From Seminavis robusta (taxonomy: Eukaryota; Bacillariophyta; Bacillariophyceae; Naviculales; Naviculaceae), in assembly GCA_903772945.1 (NCBI GenBank), contig CAICTM010000180.1, forward strand, positions 34,301 to 98,300: 64,000 nucleotides of DNA, in the 5' to 3' direction. This document shows, in pieces, positions 10,554 to 21,824 of this stretch (position 1 is the first letter of the stretch; every line of letters starts with the position of its first letter). Made by a program: the position numbers and the translations under genes. The notes below the pieces were generated by a model that was given only the letters and a program-made list of their open reading frames with translations, was not told where the DNA came from and searched no databases.

Positions 10554-11420
10554 TCACTACAACCATCACAGAGGAGGACCGGTATCGTACGACTGCAAAA
10601 GCTCACGTTTGGACATCCACATGTACTACTAGTACACGGACCGGCAGCTTCACAAATCAAACGAGGCAATGAATCGCCACGTAAACCTATCTATGTGCCG
10701 ACCCAAGAAGCGAAAGAAGAAGAAGAAATGGAAGTACCTGTAGCAGCAAACAAACTCGCAGGCAAGCGATGCTCTTGTGTTTGGCCTCCCGCTGTAGATG
10801 ACACTTTTCGGGATGCCAGCGCCATTCGAGCCGCTGAGGATACCGATAACAATGACATGATTTCTATCAAACCGACGAAGACGACAGACAGTGAAAAGCC
10901 ACGACGAGCGGCCTCGGACCTCCGGATCACTGCAGAGCAGCTCAAGGCAATCCCTGGATGCATTTATGTTGCCGACGCCGACGCTGCCTCGGACCCTGCA
11001 TTGCTGAAGGCCTTGGGCGTGACGGCTGTTATCAGCGTTGGCGGCGGACATGGGGATTCTACAGTCCCCGACTACTTGCACATTGGAATAAACGATGAGG
11101 CAGGAGCGAGCTACCACCCCGTCTTCCTCTTGGCAGCAGATTTTGCAGGGCCCATCCTCTCGTCAGGACGGAACCTGCTGGTGCACTGCCGAGGGGGCAT
11201 GCAGCGATCACCCAAGGTGGCAGCGGCCCTCATTATTCGATACGCAGGACTCTCCGCCCAAGAGGCACGACGATGCGTGCAACACGCCCGTCCCGTGGAT
11301 GTAGCGGTGTCTCGTGCTGGCTCCATGACTTTTCCACTGACACGGTCTCGTCTTGGAGCAGACACACGAAGGAGGAACAAGAGGATTGAGGAGGGCCGGA
11401 ATGAACAGGTTTTGGTATGA
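10551..11420 (+). CDS. Dual-specificity (tyrosine/serine-threonine) protein phosphatase
   Basis: A 289-residue open frame. Residues about 120-245 form a DSP-type fold: an opening strand PGCIYVADADAASDPALLKALG, ISVGG, then DYLHIGINDEAG and the catalytic loop VHCRGGMQRSPKVAAALI. The loop fits HCx5R-S, with Cys near residue 213 as nucleophile and Arg six residues later binding phosphate. The family dephosphorylates MAP kinases or other phospho-Ser/Thr/Tyr proteins in cytosol or nucleus; the substrate cannot be read from sequence. The first ATG lies inside the GAATC array. A second in-frame ATG at 10728 (MEVPVAAN) would give a 230-residue protein that keeps the whole domain, and it may be the true start because the stretch before it looks intergenic in composition. 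The C-terminus is basic (RRRNKRIEEGRNE). No membrane segment. Confidence 0.85.
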   Translation: MSLQPSQRRTGIVRLQKLTFGHPHVLLVHGPAASQIKRGNESPRKPIYVPTQEAKEEEEMEVPVAANKLAGKRCSCVWPPAVDDTFRDASAIRAAEDTDNNDMISIKPTKTTDSEKPRRAASDLRITAEQLKAIPGCIYVADADAASDPALLKALGVTAVISVGGGHGDSTVPDYLHIGINDEAGASYHPVFLLAADFAGPILSSGRNLLVHCRGGMQRSPKVAAALIIRYAGLSAQEARRCVQHARPVDVAVSRAGSMTFPLTRSRLGADTRRRNKRIEEGRNEQVLV

Positions 11421-11907
11421 ACGGCTTGGGTGCTCCCCTCGCTTTATGCCACAACCAGATCCTGTCACACTGTAAAACTAGCTCTGTGTGTTTCTGATCA
11501 CCGGTCGAGTCTCGTTCCCCATGTTCTTTGCTCTCTGGTAGGCTGTCTGGTTAGTTTTCTTTCCTGCGCTCTTCTGCGTTGGCTGCGTAGTGCACCCACT
11601 TGAGTTCCCTTGATGTCGGTGTGCCTTAATCGCCTGTTTTGCATCTTTTGCATCTTTCCATTCCCCGAACTAATGCGCAGAAAATGGTGCGTAAGGATAA
11701 TTGTATCGAGTAAATTGAGTCTATGTTTTAGAAAGAAAAATAAGTACTGTTCAAGCGCTAGTTCAGTATCCGTCTTCCCGACAAGGACTGAACGTCAGTC
11801 GCAGGTTGGGTTGTTTTGTGGTTTACGGTGGGCCGCGGATGGATGAAGAGTGCAAATCCCAGGTCATTGTCGCTTCAACCAAAAAGGATCATAAAGACGT
11901 AGCATTG
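11421..11907. other. Intergenic region between convergent genes
   Basis: Nothing coding is supported. This should hold the 3' ends of the phosphatase (plus) and of the first U-box gene (minus). T-rich on the plus strand, with no recognisable repeat. Confidence 0.4.
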
Positions 11908-12246
11908 CTAACAAAAACAAGAAACCACGCGGGTGCCTTCGCCCGAACCTCGCCGCAGTCGCTTTGGATCATATTGTGATGATACCCCCGCCAACTTTTC
12001 ATGCATTGTCAGCACCTCCTTCCACTCGGAAATCTCGTAGCGAAGGCCAATGTCTTCCTCCAGATCAGATAGCTCTAATGGCAGTCTTGTCAATGGACAT
12101 GTGTTGTTCCCTCGTTGGATCCAACGAAGGATGGCTTTCTTCTCGAACAGATGGCCAGTTTTTCGGTTGATCACAGGATCTTGCATTACCTCCAATGTCA
12201 GAGGACACAGAAATGCATCTGGTGGGTTTGCAGTGCTGTCGTTCAT
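11908..12246 (-). CDS. Small U-box domain protein, copy 1
   Basis: A single 112-residue exon starting at the ATG at 12246. Residues about 10-75 are a U-box: FLCPLTLEVMQDPVINRKTG, then a helix with WIQRG, then TCPLTRLPL. The U-box is a RING-like fold without zinc that recruits ubiquitin-loaded E2 enzymes, so the protein may act as a minimal E3 ligase or E4 factor. The partner-binding part is only a short C-terminal helix (LRYEISEWKEVL). It is the first of three homologous minus-strand genes (13655-13945, 15855-16154), spaced by 1.4 and 1.9 kb. This copy has a longer basic tail ending VVSCFC. Annotated U-box proteins are usually several hundred residues long, so these mini forms are unusual. 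Confidence 0.85.
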   Translation of the reverse strand: MNDSTANPPDAFLCPLTLEVMQDPVINRKTGHLFEKKAILRWIQRGNNTCPLTRLPLELSDLEEDIGLRYEISEWKEVLTMHEKLAGVSSQYDPKRLRRGSGEGTRVVSCFC

Positions 12247-13654
12247 GGTATAGTAGTTTTAGTGTTTCAGTTGCAATCGGAGAGAGCTGTAAGTGGAGCA
12301 AGAATTGTGAGGCTTTCGAACAGGGCACACGATATTGATCTTGGAGCTACTCTTGGAAGTTTGGTTCGGATTCATCATTCGATTGATACGATTTGATTCG
12401 GTTGTGGATGTTGGGTGGGTGGGTGCATGGGGAGGCCCATCATTCTTTGAGCCTGCAGCTGCCTGTTCAGCTCCTGTTCGATTCAGTCACACAAAAACCA
12501 ATTCTCTGTTCTCTCTCAAGTACTCTTGCACCCTTTCCGGAAAGTTCACTTTATATCTTCTTGGGGCCTTCTCTTCTTTCTTCAAAAGAGGAGGAGAGCA
12601 CTCGGCATGCGGTACCATGGTACTTAATGGTCACTGCTGTTGGATTGGCGGTTCCCACCCCAAACCGTTTTGTACCGCTTAAAAGGTTCAAGGCCGAATG
12701 AAAAGATGAAAGATTAAAGACTGTTACATGTACCGGTACTGTAGTCTAATCTGATTATAATAGTCATCAGATTCTCTAGTCGTACCGGTACCGGTAGTGC
12801 CTGCTGGTGGCTGGTGGAGCTGCAGAAGAATGGAGAAAGCGACAGTGGTCGATTGAAACGCATTACGAGTACATGTAGGCTGAACGGCTGAACGGCTGAA
12901 CGGCTCAACCACCATGATCAATACACCTCCGGGGCATGGGATCAAAAATGATACCGCGGTTGCTGAAGCAAGAATACATTGTTTCTTTTCGAGCAAAACC
13001 TACTCTTAAGCTAGTTGACTAGTGCTAGCTAGCTAGTTTACTCCAGAGAATCGCGTTGTTCGCTAAAAATCGTCCCGAGTTTCTAGTTCCCCGCTGATGT
13101 CACAGCCCTCCATTGCTCCTACCAGCAGGTATCTAGCAGAGAGTCAGCCACTGAGGATGATACTCTGTACTTCTCCCATTTAACAGTGTTACCAAGGGGT
13201 CGGCTTGACCTTGACCTGATAGAACCATCACTGACCCAAATGGATTTTGCCGTGGTGGCTGCGCAGTACTTCCCTTATTGTTTTGTGATGCAGGGTGTAT
13301 CTTTTGTGCCCTCATGAAACAACTACTAGTAGTATGTCCTGTCCTGATGGAAGCTAAGTTGCTCCGACCAACCACGACGAGAAACCAAATTGAATGGTTC
13401 TGTTGTATGAATGAATGCCAAAACACTATGCTTTTGCAATACTGCGCTAGTGCTTGTCTATGCGATCTATTGTGACATGAATGGTCTTGGTTCTATTTCT
13501 TGTTTATGCATAAGTTACAATATAATAAGTGCTTCAAAGGGCACAGTGGCGGTCCCACAGCATCAACCGTATTGATGCCAAAACACCCTCGATTTTTTAA
13601 ATTTCCGCCGGTTCTCAACGCAAATATGGAAGGAGAGTTGATTTACTCATGAGC
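12247..13654. other. Intergenic region between U-box copies 1 and 2
   Basis: No gene is supported. It holds a GATTCG-type run at 12370-12405, TACCGGTACCGGTA around 12783-12797, a triple CTGAACGG repeat at 12885-12905, and GCTAGCTAGCTAG near 13025. The proximal part is the likely promoter of U-box copy 1. Confidence 0.4.
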
Positions 13655-13945
13655 TCATGAGGTAATCATGACAAGCTTTGCTTCCAGTTCATCCACATAT
13701 TGCAGATCTTTCCATGCCATGATTTCTAGTCGAAGAACTCCATTCCCAACTAGATCAGACGTAGTAATAGGCTGCCTTGTCAAGGGGCAGGTAGCATTCT
13801 TTCCACATTGGCGGATCCATCTCATGATGGCCAATTTGTCATAGATTTGACCTGTTTGCTTGTGCATGACGGGATCACTCATGACCTCCAGGGTGAGTGG
13901 ACAGATGAAGTGCTCAGGTGGCGACAGAAAAATTTGGTGGTCCAT
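13655..13945 (-). CDS. Small U-box domain protein, copy 2
   Basis: A 96-residue single exon beginning MDHQIF at 13945. The U-box occupies about residues 10-75: FICPLTLEVMSDPVMHKQTG, AIMRWIRQCG, TCPLTRQPI. The C-terminal helix (LRLEIMAWKDLQYVDELEAKL) matches the tail helix of copies 1 and 3 in position and pattern. The hydrophobic and charged positions that shape the E2-binding face (I/L-CPLT, DPV, W, CPLT) are all kept, so it is probably functional. Likely role: ubiquitin ligase or ligase decoy; no substrate domain is visible. Confidence 0.85.
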   Translation of the reverse strand: MDHQIFLSPPEHFICPLTLEVMSDPVMHKQTGQIYDKLAIMRWIRQCGKNATCPLTRQPITTSDLVGNGVLRLEIMAWKDLQYVDELEAKLVMITS

Positions 13946-15854
13946 GGTGCTTTTTGAATTGTTGCTGATCTGCTTTCAGAGAGATTTGCTTTTGATTTGG
14001 GGTGTTGTAGTTTGAGGTGTTGTTTTGTGGGAGCTTCTTGTTGTGGATTGTTGGGATCTGGTTGTTTGTGCGGGGTCAACTGGGTTACCGTACTCGTTGT
14101 TTCAACTTGTTTCAACGTTTCAACCATTGATCTTGGATCTTTACAGCCCTAATGATTAGGGTTCCTCCAAGACCTTTCCATCCGGTCATGTGCTTTAATT
14201 CCACCAGCAGAAACCTTCGACTTTTATGAGAGCTGTTGAAGCATCGTTTCTGGAGAAGGTACGCAGCGATATGGATGGCTAGGAAAACTGGCAAGGAACA
14301 GCTCTGTTTTCTGTTGGTAAGAAGGAACAGAGTTCTCCAGGAGCACTAATGTTAAATGAGGTTCTGATAATTTGAGTCATAATGACATAAAAGAGCAGCA
14401 GAAAATATTGGTACTCTTGACTAGCAAAAATGAAAAGACTTAGTAGCAAAAAGCGAACTCTCGGGAAGGAAGGCACTTTGTTTAAATCCGGTTGTGGGTT
14501 CTTGTTCAAAAATGCGCTACAGATGTCAGAAATTCTGAGAAATTGGGAGCCCTCCGAAGCTGCGGAGGCAAGTAGTTCTATCCATTATTTCTCAACCACC
14601 AACATCTTGCCTCCGAGCTTGAAAAAGAGGCAAGAGAATGGTGGTCGAGTGCATGCCCGGTACCCCCAGGAATTAAAGAATAGAATAGTAGCTATTGGCA
14701 GCTGGTTTCTTGATAGTCTACCGCTACGTTTCAAGACGAGGAAGACCAAGAGAGAAGAGAGACTTGGAGGAGCTATGGAGGTCACACCAATATTTTGGCA
14801 ACTGCCTTCAAGCGAGCTTCTCTGGTGGCTGAGGAGTTTGGTTTCTGCTTGCTCTGTGATGAACCAGGAGGCAGGCAGCTGATCAAGCAGAAGTGGCTGA
14901 GTAGATGTTTCAGTAGTTTCATGGACTGGCTGGCTAAAAGGATTTTCAGAAGGCAAAGTTCCCCTTATGCTTCTTCTTGCGATAGTGGCCGCATCTAACG
15001 ACAGTAGGACTGTACACTGGGCTGTCATTGCCACAGCCACAGCATTAGATTAGTTAGTTGTTTCCTTCCTGGATCGGATGGAGCAGACGAGTTCGAAAAG
15101 CAAGCAAGTCAAATTGACTGGCAACCGCACCAAGCCATTTGGCGGTGTCCCAGCGTTCCATCTAGCTAGCTTGTAGCTATGATTGAGCTCTTTCTCGAAG
15201 GGGTCGATCCAGGTCAACAGCCAACAGTTGAAAGGTGTTGCTGTCTTTCTTGCTTCAGCCCTGGCTGGCTGCCTGGTCTGCCTGGTTTGGACAGGCAGTC
15301 AGCGGTCAACTAACTACATGTACATGTGGCTTATTAGTAGTGGAATTCTAGAAGAACGTTTGAAAAGTGGGTGCTTGGACCATACGGCCGGTAGGTTGTT
15401 GAGAGCTAAAGTCTTCTTCATCAACAATCCATCTTCCACAGCACTGCTCTCCATCCACAAGAAATGGGCGGTATGGGTACCACCAGAAGTGCAGCAGAAG
15501 CTAGAGTTGTGAACTTAAAGTCACCTTCAGGCCTGAATGTTGCCCCCGCCCCTACCCCGGGGACTGCATGTATTGGACGGCCCATTCTATGACAATTTGC
15601 TTCTTGGGAGTTCGTGGTGTGCCATGGAGATACGGTAGGAGTGTTAGGTGAAGCTAAAGCTCGACAGAGATCCATGGAGAAGTTGCTTTTGCTACATGTA
15701 ACTAGTCGAAGGAGGGGAGACTACTGGCTGTATTGAAAATAAATCTTTTTGTTTGCTATAGAAAAGTTAAAATGTGTAATGTGCAGCAAAATTTCTAATA
15801 TGAATGAGCCGACTCCCATATCGCTTCACTCTTTGATCCAACTGGATCGAGCCA
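13946..15854. other. Intergenic region between U-box copies 2 and 3
   Basis: Open frames of up to about 150 codons at 14430-14882 and on the opposite strand overlap one another and match no family I know, so none is called. A 15-bp interrupted palindrome CCCTAATGATTAGGG lies at 14147-14161. The first 200 bp are the presumed promoter of U-box copy 2. Confidence 0.35.
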
Positions 15855-16154
15855 TCAGCAAAGTGACATGATCTCGGAAAGCTTGGCTTCCATTGCAGAG
15901 GTTTCTTTCCAAAGGCTGATCTCATAGCTGAGAGCAGCATTATCGGCCAATTCTTTGGTTGAAATGGGCTTTCGAGTCAATGGGCAGGTGGCTCTGTGGT
16001 CGGCATTGTTCAGGGTGGAGTTGTGAATCCATGTGAGAATGGCTCGTCGCTCGTAGGAGTGGCCAGTTTTCTTGTGCAAAACAGGGTCTTCCATGACTTC
16101 CAAAGTCAGAGGGCAGATGAAGCGGCGGGGTGGCAAAGGCATGCTGGAGTCCAT
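15855..16154 (-). CDS. Small U-box domain protein, copy 3
   Basis: A 99-residue single exon starting at 16154. The U-box spans about residues 9-78: FICPLTLEVMEDPVLHKKTG, then ERRAILTWI, a longer Asn/Asp-rich loop than in the other two copies, then TCPLTRKPIS. The C-terminal helix LSYEISLWKETSAMEAKLSE is nearly the same as in copy 1 (YEISEWKE), which suggests that this helix has a selected role such as dimerisation or substrate binding. The DPV and CPLT signatures are intact. It is the third member of the tandem array. Confidence 0.85.
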   Translation of the reverse strand: MDSSMPLPPRRFICPLTLEVMEDPVLHKKTGHSYERRAILTWIHNSTLNNADHRATCPLTRKPISTKELADNAALSYEISLWKETSAMEAKLSEIMSLC

Positions 16155-18584
16155 GGTGAAGGTTGTTTTTTGAAGGGGAAATTAGTTAGTTGGATGGAGA
16201 AGATTTGCTTGATTGAGCTTTTGCTTTCCTGAAAGTTGGAATTGTGAGAGTCGAGTCTGTTGAGAGTTGTCAATCCGAGCCCAACTCCCGAGGGAAGGTG
16301 AATCTGATGATGATGGCCAGAGATCAAGATCATGATTGGGCTAACCAGCTTCGCATTGCCTTCCACCAGGCTTCTGCCGGCACTAACTTGAACAAAAGAG
16401 AACATAATAAAATTTAATGGAGAACTGCACGGTATCGGAGAAGGATACGGTACTACCGGAGAAATAATTGAATGGCAATCATCAATTAGGGATATGCCAG
16501 CTGTATGCCAATCTTAAAACCTTGGGATATAGAGGGCTTTCCCATCGAGACTTCAGTGGTCAGACTTAGAACCTCAGACCCTTCTCGAAAGATCTGATGC
16601 TCGGAATCGAATGATTCAATAGCTATTCAATCTTGCTCAATCGATTCGCTGGAATGCTGGTGCTGGGATGTGGAATTGCTTGTGTCAGCAAAACTGGGTG
16701 CTTCAAGCTGTGCGTCATCATCAGAAGGGCCTGGAACCACCGAGTGCACAAGTAAGTACTGCACAAAGGGCTCGGTAGAACTGGATGGGAAGATACATGT
16801 ATTACGACAACACCAGAATTAGAGATTAACTCAGTGATTTACTCGTAATTCGGCTCAATCATGGCTTGCTTAAAAAAATCAATGAGCCAGTGGATGGACT
16901 GTCCATATGACCAGAGTTTTTCTAATAATAATATATATATACTATTTATTTGTCCAGTCAAGAGCTGGCAGTTCCCCAAATTTATTTGTCTTCCTTGCGT
17001 CAAACGTCAAACGATCAAACGATCAAGCTTTGCTGGGTTCCTGCGGCAATCTTGGCAATATTGCCAGCTTCTCTAAATCTCAGTGACGCACATGACAAAA
17101 GCAACGAGAAAAGAAGTCCTAAAGGTATCCAGTCAGTAAGTCATTGGAGTTCAATTCTCATCGCTTGGAACTCTGTAGCGCCAGTAGACTTCGAAACTTT
17201 CCACTGAGTCTTCAATAATGCCAAGCCACACGCCATGATGCCACGCACTGTCTCGCGCACTTCCACCAACATACGATAGCTACAGTCGTAGACTACCATT
17301 GGTAATTGGTACGATCTTCTTCTTTTGCACTGGTCATAGTTGCTAGCTAGCTACGATGTCGTGTAGCTAGATAGCTTGCCAACGTAATTGAAATGGAGGT
17401 CTTGAAAAAGACCACACGAAACATGATACCAGCCAGTCTAAACCCGGCTGCTCCTCAGCTGCAACTGCAAGAAAACGGGCTGTTGTGATCCTGTGATCCT
17501 CGTATATTGCGGCCAAGACCGACAGAGGAGGCTATAGGTTGGTTGCCAATATTCAGAGGGGTATCTTTATTTTGTGTCTGCTGGGTCAATCAATGGAGAA
17601 GGAAAGACCCGGCAACCGACTAATTGCGCATGTGGCTTGTGGCTTCAAAAATTAATAATGTTGATGATGCAAGGTATCGTCATGATGTATGTAGCTACAT
17701 GTATGGTCGGGAATTTTGGCCTTCTCGGCAACCAGCCACAACAGAGAGTTTCTCTTACGCAACAGCTCGAAAGAAAGCAGCGACCATCCAAGCAAAGCAA
17801 AGGGGATGGTAGTCGCAGCTTGCAACACTACCTAATCCCAAAAACGTACCAGCAAAGCAAAGCGGACCATGGTAGTCGCAGCTTCAAACAATACATCATA
17901 CTATAGTCCCACCAAGAAGAAAGCAGCAAAGCACCGGCTAGATGTGATCATAGATTCTTGAAACTGTCTGGATCAGCTCTTGATCGATAAAGCACAAGAA
18001 GTTGGTGGTCAGCAACGGGAGATTTAACTGGCTGATCCATGAAGATCCGGCGACCTGGATTCTCTTGCTTCGTTGAGTTTTTAGTGTCTTTTTGTTTTAG
18101 CCCTCGTCCCGTTTTCCAAGTAAGTAACTACTAACTTGCAAGAGCTCTTGCAAGTTCGTGCATGCCTTGGCAACCTTGATTCTCTTACTGCTCTTATTAC
18201 TGGCGTCGTCCCGTTTTTTAGCTGCGCACAATGGCTCACCTAAACGAACTACTCGTACATGCAGCTAGCTAGCTAGCTAGCTAGAGCCCCGTGTTTGCTG
18301 GTACCGGTAGTTCACCGGGAGCAAGACGCCCAAGTCTCTCTATGGGGGACCTGTCTTGTTCCTTTTGTTAACCCCAACTCTGTCGTTCAATGAATGGACT
18401 TGTCGGGACTCGACTCACATGACCGCTTTTGACGTTTTGACAGGTGTTGCTTTTTCCAATAAAGGGAGGCAAGATGAGTTACGGTATGGTGTCGGCCATG
18501 GCCATTATACCGGTACGCGGCTTCTTCGGGTATATACCAGGTACTGATTGATTGGACTTTGTTCAGATTTGTATTTCAAGCAAG
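16155..18584. other. Long intergenic region, U-box array to transporter
   Basis: No gene supported over 2.4 kb. A short direct duplication is at about 17787-17835 and 17850-17900 (AGCAAAGCAAAG(G/C)GGA ... GGTAGTCGCAGCTT). TATATATATA occurs at 16931-16941. CTAGCTAGCTAGCTAGCTAGCTAG is at 18263-18285, followed by TACCGGTA. The last 150 bp should hold the promoter of the transporter gene. Confidence 0.4.
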
Positions 18585-19604
18585 ATGACTTCATCATCGA
18601 TTCTAGTGGGTCTGTTGTGCGCTTCGGGCAGCGCAGTGTTCAACGGGAGTTTTACGTCCCTCTTTAAAACCGAAAAGATGCGAGTCGTGGAGATTCATCC
18701 CATGGTGTTCCAGCTCTATGTCTGCCAAGGAATCTTTCTCTCTTCCTTTCTCGTCGTACCATTTCTTTCGTTCAATGAAAGCATTCAGTCTGATTTTGGG
18801 ACTGCATTCCAACTCAGCGGAATGGGCATGGTGGCGGGATTTCTGTTTGTCGTGGCAGTTTCTGCAAGTTTCTTGGCGGTCAATGATATCGGTGTTGCCT
18901 TGGCACAAGGGATCTGGGGTGGCGGGGCGATGCTGGTATCCTACCTTTGGGGAGTCCTTGTCTTTGGCGAAATACCCTCCAAGCCATTGCTGTCTTTTAC
19001 GGCATTGCTCGTCTTGATTGCCGGAGTGATTGCCGTGGCTTTTAGCGAGACGATTGGAGAGAAACTCTTTGCCAGGCTACTATCCTCCAACGAGAGTACT
19101 CCTCTTGTATCTGCGACAGCAGATGGAAATTCCACAGTGGCAGCAGAGTCATCGCCCAACTGCATTCGCGGCGTTCTGTGGGCAAACCTCGTGGGTCTCT
19201 CGGGAGGATCCATCCTGGCTCCGCTACACTACGTCCCGCCAGCAAAACAGGGCCTCGTCTTTCTACCCTCCTTTGGCATTGGCACCTTCCTCCTATCTCC
19301 CATGTTCTTTTTGGCGTTTACAAGGGTCACAAGAGAGGTCCCTCCCTTGCATTGGAAAGAGGCTCTGACCACGGGCATTTGTTCTGGCTTGATTTGGAAT
19401 TTGGGCAACCTGCTTTCCATCATTGCAATTCCTGCCATTGGTTACGGAGTGGCGTATCCCATCATGCAATGCGCCATACTAGTCAGTGGCTTGTGGGGAA
19501 TTCTAGTGTTTCGAGAAATCACAAAACCAACTACGATTCGGGTCTTTTGGATTGGTGGCATTGTGTTGGTGTTGGGTGGTTCATTGTTGGCCATGGCGCA
19601 ATGA
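18585..19604 (+). CDS. TMEM144 / glucose-ribose-porter-type transporter of the DMT superfamily
   Basis: The first ATG (MTSSSILVGLLCASGS) is at 18585 and gives 339 residues; the frame extends 11 codons upstream only from a TTG. About ten hydrophobic segments alternate with short loops, arranged as two halves separated by a hydrophilic loop (about residues 165-195), which is the duplicated layout of the drug/metabolite transporter superfamily. The segments ALAQGIWGGGAMLVSYLWGVLVFGE and the C-terminal YPIMQCAILVSGLWGILVFREI form a matching pair, and SGGSILAPLHYVP recalls the TMEM144 (GRP, DUF1632) family. Relatives move sugars or other small metabolites across membranes; the substrate here is unknown. 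The first segment could act as a signal anchor. Position on the plasma membrane, ER/Golgi or plastid envelope cannot be settled. Confidence 0.85.
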   Translation: MTSSSILVGLLCASGSAVFNGSFTSLFKTEKMRVVEIHPMVFQLYVCQGIFLSSFLVVPFLSFNESIQSDFGTAFQLSGMGMVAGFLFVVAVSASFLAVNDIGVALAQGIWGGGAMLVSYLWGVLVFGEIPSKPLLSFTALLVLIAGVIAVAFSETIGEKLFARLLSSNESTPLVSATADGNSTVAAESSPNCIRGVLWANLVGLSGGSILAPLHYVPPAKQGLVFLPSFGIGTFLLSPMFFLAFTRVTREVPPLHWKEALTTGICSGLIWNLGNLLSIIAIPAIGYGVAYPIMQCAILVSGLWGILVFREITKPTTIRVFWIGGIVLVLGGSLLAMAQ

Positions 19605-19900
19605 CAAGCTATCTATAGATAGATCTACTATATTCTAATCTCATCATACCTCTAGCTAGCTATTAATACCGTAGGTGGGTGTTCAAAGTTGAGTGGAAAT
19701 CCCCGACGGATAGCTATCTTATTGTCGAGTACTGTCGCTAGTTGTCGAGACTGCGTCGGGGAGAGTTTGTCTGCAGTGGCATGGGAGCTCGTGTTCATCA
19801 GATGTGTCGAATGGAACCCATTGGAGTGAAAGAGCTATAGCCTTTCCATGTTTCTTGTTGGAAGCATCCTTGTACCCAGTTTTATTTGGTCTTGCTTTTA

Positions 19901-20326
19901 TCATCCTTCTGTGTGTACTTGTCCATCATATAACCCCCAAACACGAGACCCTGCATAGCATAAAGAAGGGGCAATTGGCATTTCAAAAATGCCGGGAGCC
20001 TCTCCAGTAATGGGATGGGTGAACTGAAGGATAGTTGCAAGCACCATGTACACCAAGTACGTGAGAGCCACTAGGTCTTTGGCCTCAGAACAAGACAAAA
20101 GAATCATCAAAGCGTACAAGCACAATTCGGCAGCAGCCAAAAGGGCACACAGATGGAGATGTGCAGCATCAATGTTATCCTTGTTTTTCTTCCCATCTGT
20201 AAACATGGGCAATCCGGCGTCGTCGGCAAACCAATGGCTCAAGCATGCTGGAGTTATCAACACGGCCACAACGATCAAGCCTGCTCTAAAGTACGAGAAG
20301 GAAGCGCCACCAACAGTAGTCATCAT
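19901..20326 (-). CDS. Small multi-pass membrane protein of unknown function
   Basis: The first ATG is at 20326 (MMTTVGGASFSYFRAG), giving 141 residues. Four hydrophobic stretches are visible: AGLIVVAVLITPACLSHWF, LHLCALLAAAELCLYALMILLS, DLVALTYLVYMVLATILQF, and a weaker PSLCYAGSRVWGLY near the end. Between the first two lies the hydrophilic loop DGKKNKDN. The N-terminal segment may be a signal anchor. I do not recognise the family. The neighbouring transporter at 18585-19604 is convergent with it, about 300 bp away, and nothing links them functionally. Confidence 0.65.
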   Translation of the reverse strand: MMTTVGGASFSYFRAGLIVVAVLITPACLSHWFADDAGLPMFTDGKKNKDNIDAAHLHLCALLAAAELCLYALMILLSCSEAKDLVALTYLVYMVLATILQFTHPITGEAPGIFEMPIAPSLCYAGSRVWGLYDGQVHTEG

Positions 20327-20679
20327 TGAATGATTTGATTTTAGAAGAAGACAATAATGTGACAAAGCCAAGCGAAAGCTTGTGAGTGAGTTTGCTAGCT
20401 AGCTACCACCGTGTAGCTATGCATAGCAAGAAGCAACCAGAAGCATTCAAAGATACGAGAAGCCCGCTTCAGTTCCGGTACTAGTACCATCATGGTACCG
20501 GTACCGGTACCGGTGTACATTCGTCCTCGGAACCCCCTTTGACATAAGAGAAGCCTCCGATCCGTCGTCGCGCGATTGGCTGGTCGCCTCGTCATCTCGT
20601 CATCTACCGCGTGGAAACGACTGGCTGTCACTCGTCACTCCAATCTGCCTACGCATGAGAGCCCCTGAAACGCACGCGG

Positions 20680-20860
20680 TTGTATTATACGTATAACATT
20701 TTCACTATGTATTCTACAGATCATACGTATTACACATATAACCTTTTTAATATGTATTAGACAAGTCATACGTACAACACAAGTAACACAAGTGGAAAAA
20801 TATTATACGTATTACATGCATTATGTGTTGTACGTGTTTTACGTATAATACATAGTGACG
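20680..20860. repeat. Degenerate TACGTATAACAC palindromic array 1
   Basis: Repeated near-palindromic words ACGTATAACA, ACGTATTACACATATAAC, TCATACGTACAACAC, TTATACGTATTACATG, TACGTGTTTTACGTATAATAC. Both orientations alternate, so the strand could form cruciforms. Same motif family as at 21245-21400 and 21825-21960. Confidence 0.7.
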
Positions 20861-21244
20861 AATTTTTGCTAAGTTTTTTTGCCAGGTGTTTTGCTAGGTG
20901 TTTGGGAGGCAGAGAGGAAGATGCACTGTTGCAGGCCATAATACCTGGCAGCTTATCAAGTAAAATGGACTCTTACCTATCTGAACTCTCCCATGTTGCT
21001 AGATACAATATCAATGATGAAGAATGGACTCCTGCTTCAATCATTGTGAATGTAGCAACTCACTAACTGATGATACACAAAGGAGATAAACATTATGATA
21101 CTCTGGGGTTCGATAATTATCGAATGGAGAAATCGACGGTGATTGGCTACCTTCGATGTACAATCTTGTGATTCGGCGCATATTAAAGAAGTTTTGAGCA
21201 TTTAGGAATTCCTAAAGAACCATCTCTCGCCAAGTGTTGTTAAG

Positions 21245-21400
21245 ACTTTAGCACGGGTGATACGTATAATACATGTTACACGCGTAACACGTGTTACACG
21301 CTAGATACGTATAACACGGGTGATACATATAATACACGTTACATGATATAACACGTTTACACAAAGTGTTACACGCGTAACACGTGTTGCGCGCTGAGGT
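21245..21400. repeat. Degenerate TACGTATAACAC palindromic array 2
   Basis: Contains GATACGTATAATACATGTTACACG, CGTAACACGTGTTACACG, GATACGTATAACACGGGTG and a second CGTAACACGTGTTGCGCG. ACACGTGT cores occur repeatedly. The strongest of the three arrays. Confidence 0.7.
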
Positions 21401-21824
21401 ACTTACATGGGTTCAGTACTGGTCCCTACAGAAAGTGGTTGACAATGGTAGAATTCAAGGCCAGGTCTTCACAGGCTTTGTCAGTGAGCTTCAGAAGTAT
21501 ATGAATGCAAAGAGAATGGTCCTGAAGGCTGTACAGGGCCTGAGGAGAGAGTGGAGGCAGAAAAATGGAGAATGAGTTGAATGAAGAGAAATCATTCTAT
21601 CTTTCCACAGGACAGTCTTCTTGGCTTCAACAAAGCCATACCACATTGCCTACTTACCCACAATGATGGTGCTATCTTCAAATAACAAGAGAAACCTTTG
21701 TATCCTTCAAACAAACAAGAGAAGAGAGGTTGTTGTCATGGTGGTTCTTTGTGGTGGAGATTGGAGTTGAAGTCAAAAGTCAAGTCATTTTGCGAAACTC
21801 AAACGGTCACGGTGGCTGGCTGGC

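Noticed and set aside
14430-14882. 150-codon plus-strand frame between U-box copies 2 and 3
   Set aside because: Starts with an ATG but overlaps an equally long minus-strand frame and shows no domain, signal or similarity to anything else in the window.
18552-18584. Eleven-residue N-terminal extension of the TMEM144-type transporter
   Set aside because: It begins at a TTG. The ATG at 18585 opens directly into the first membrane segment, as expected for the family.
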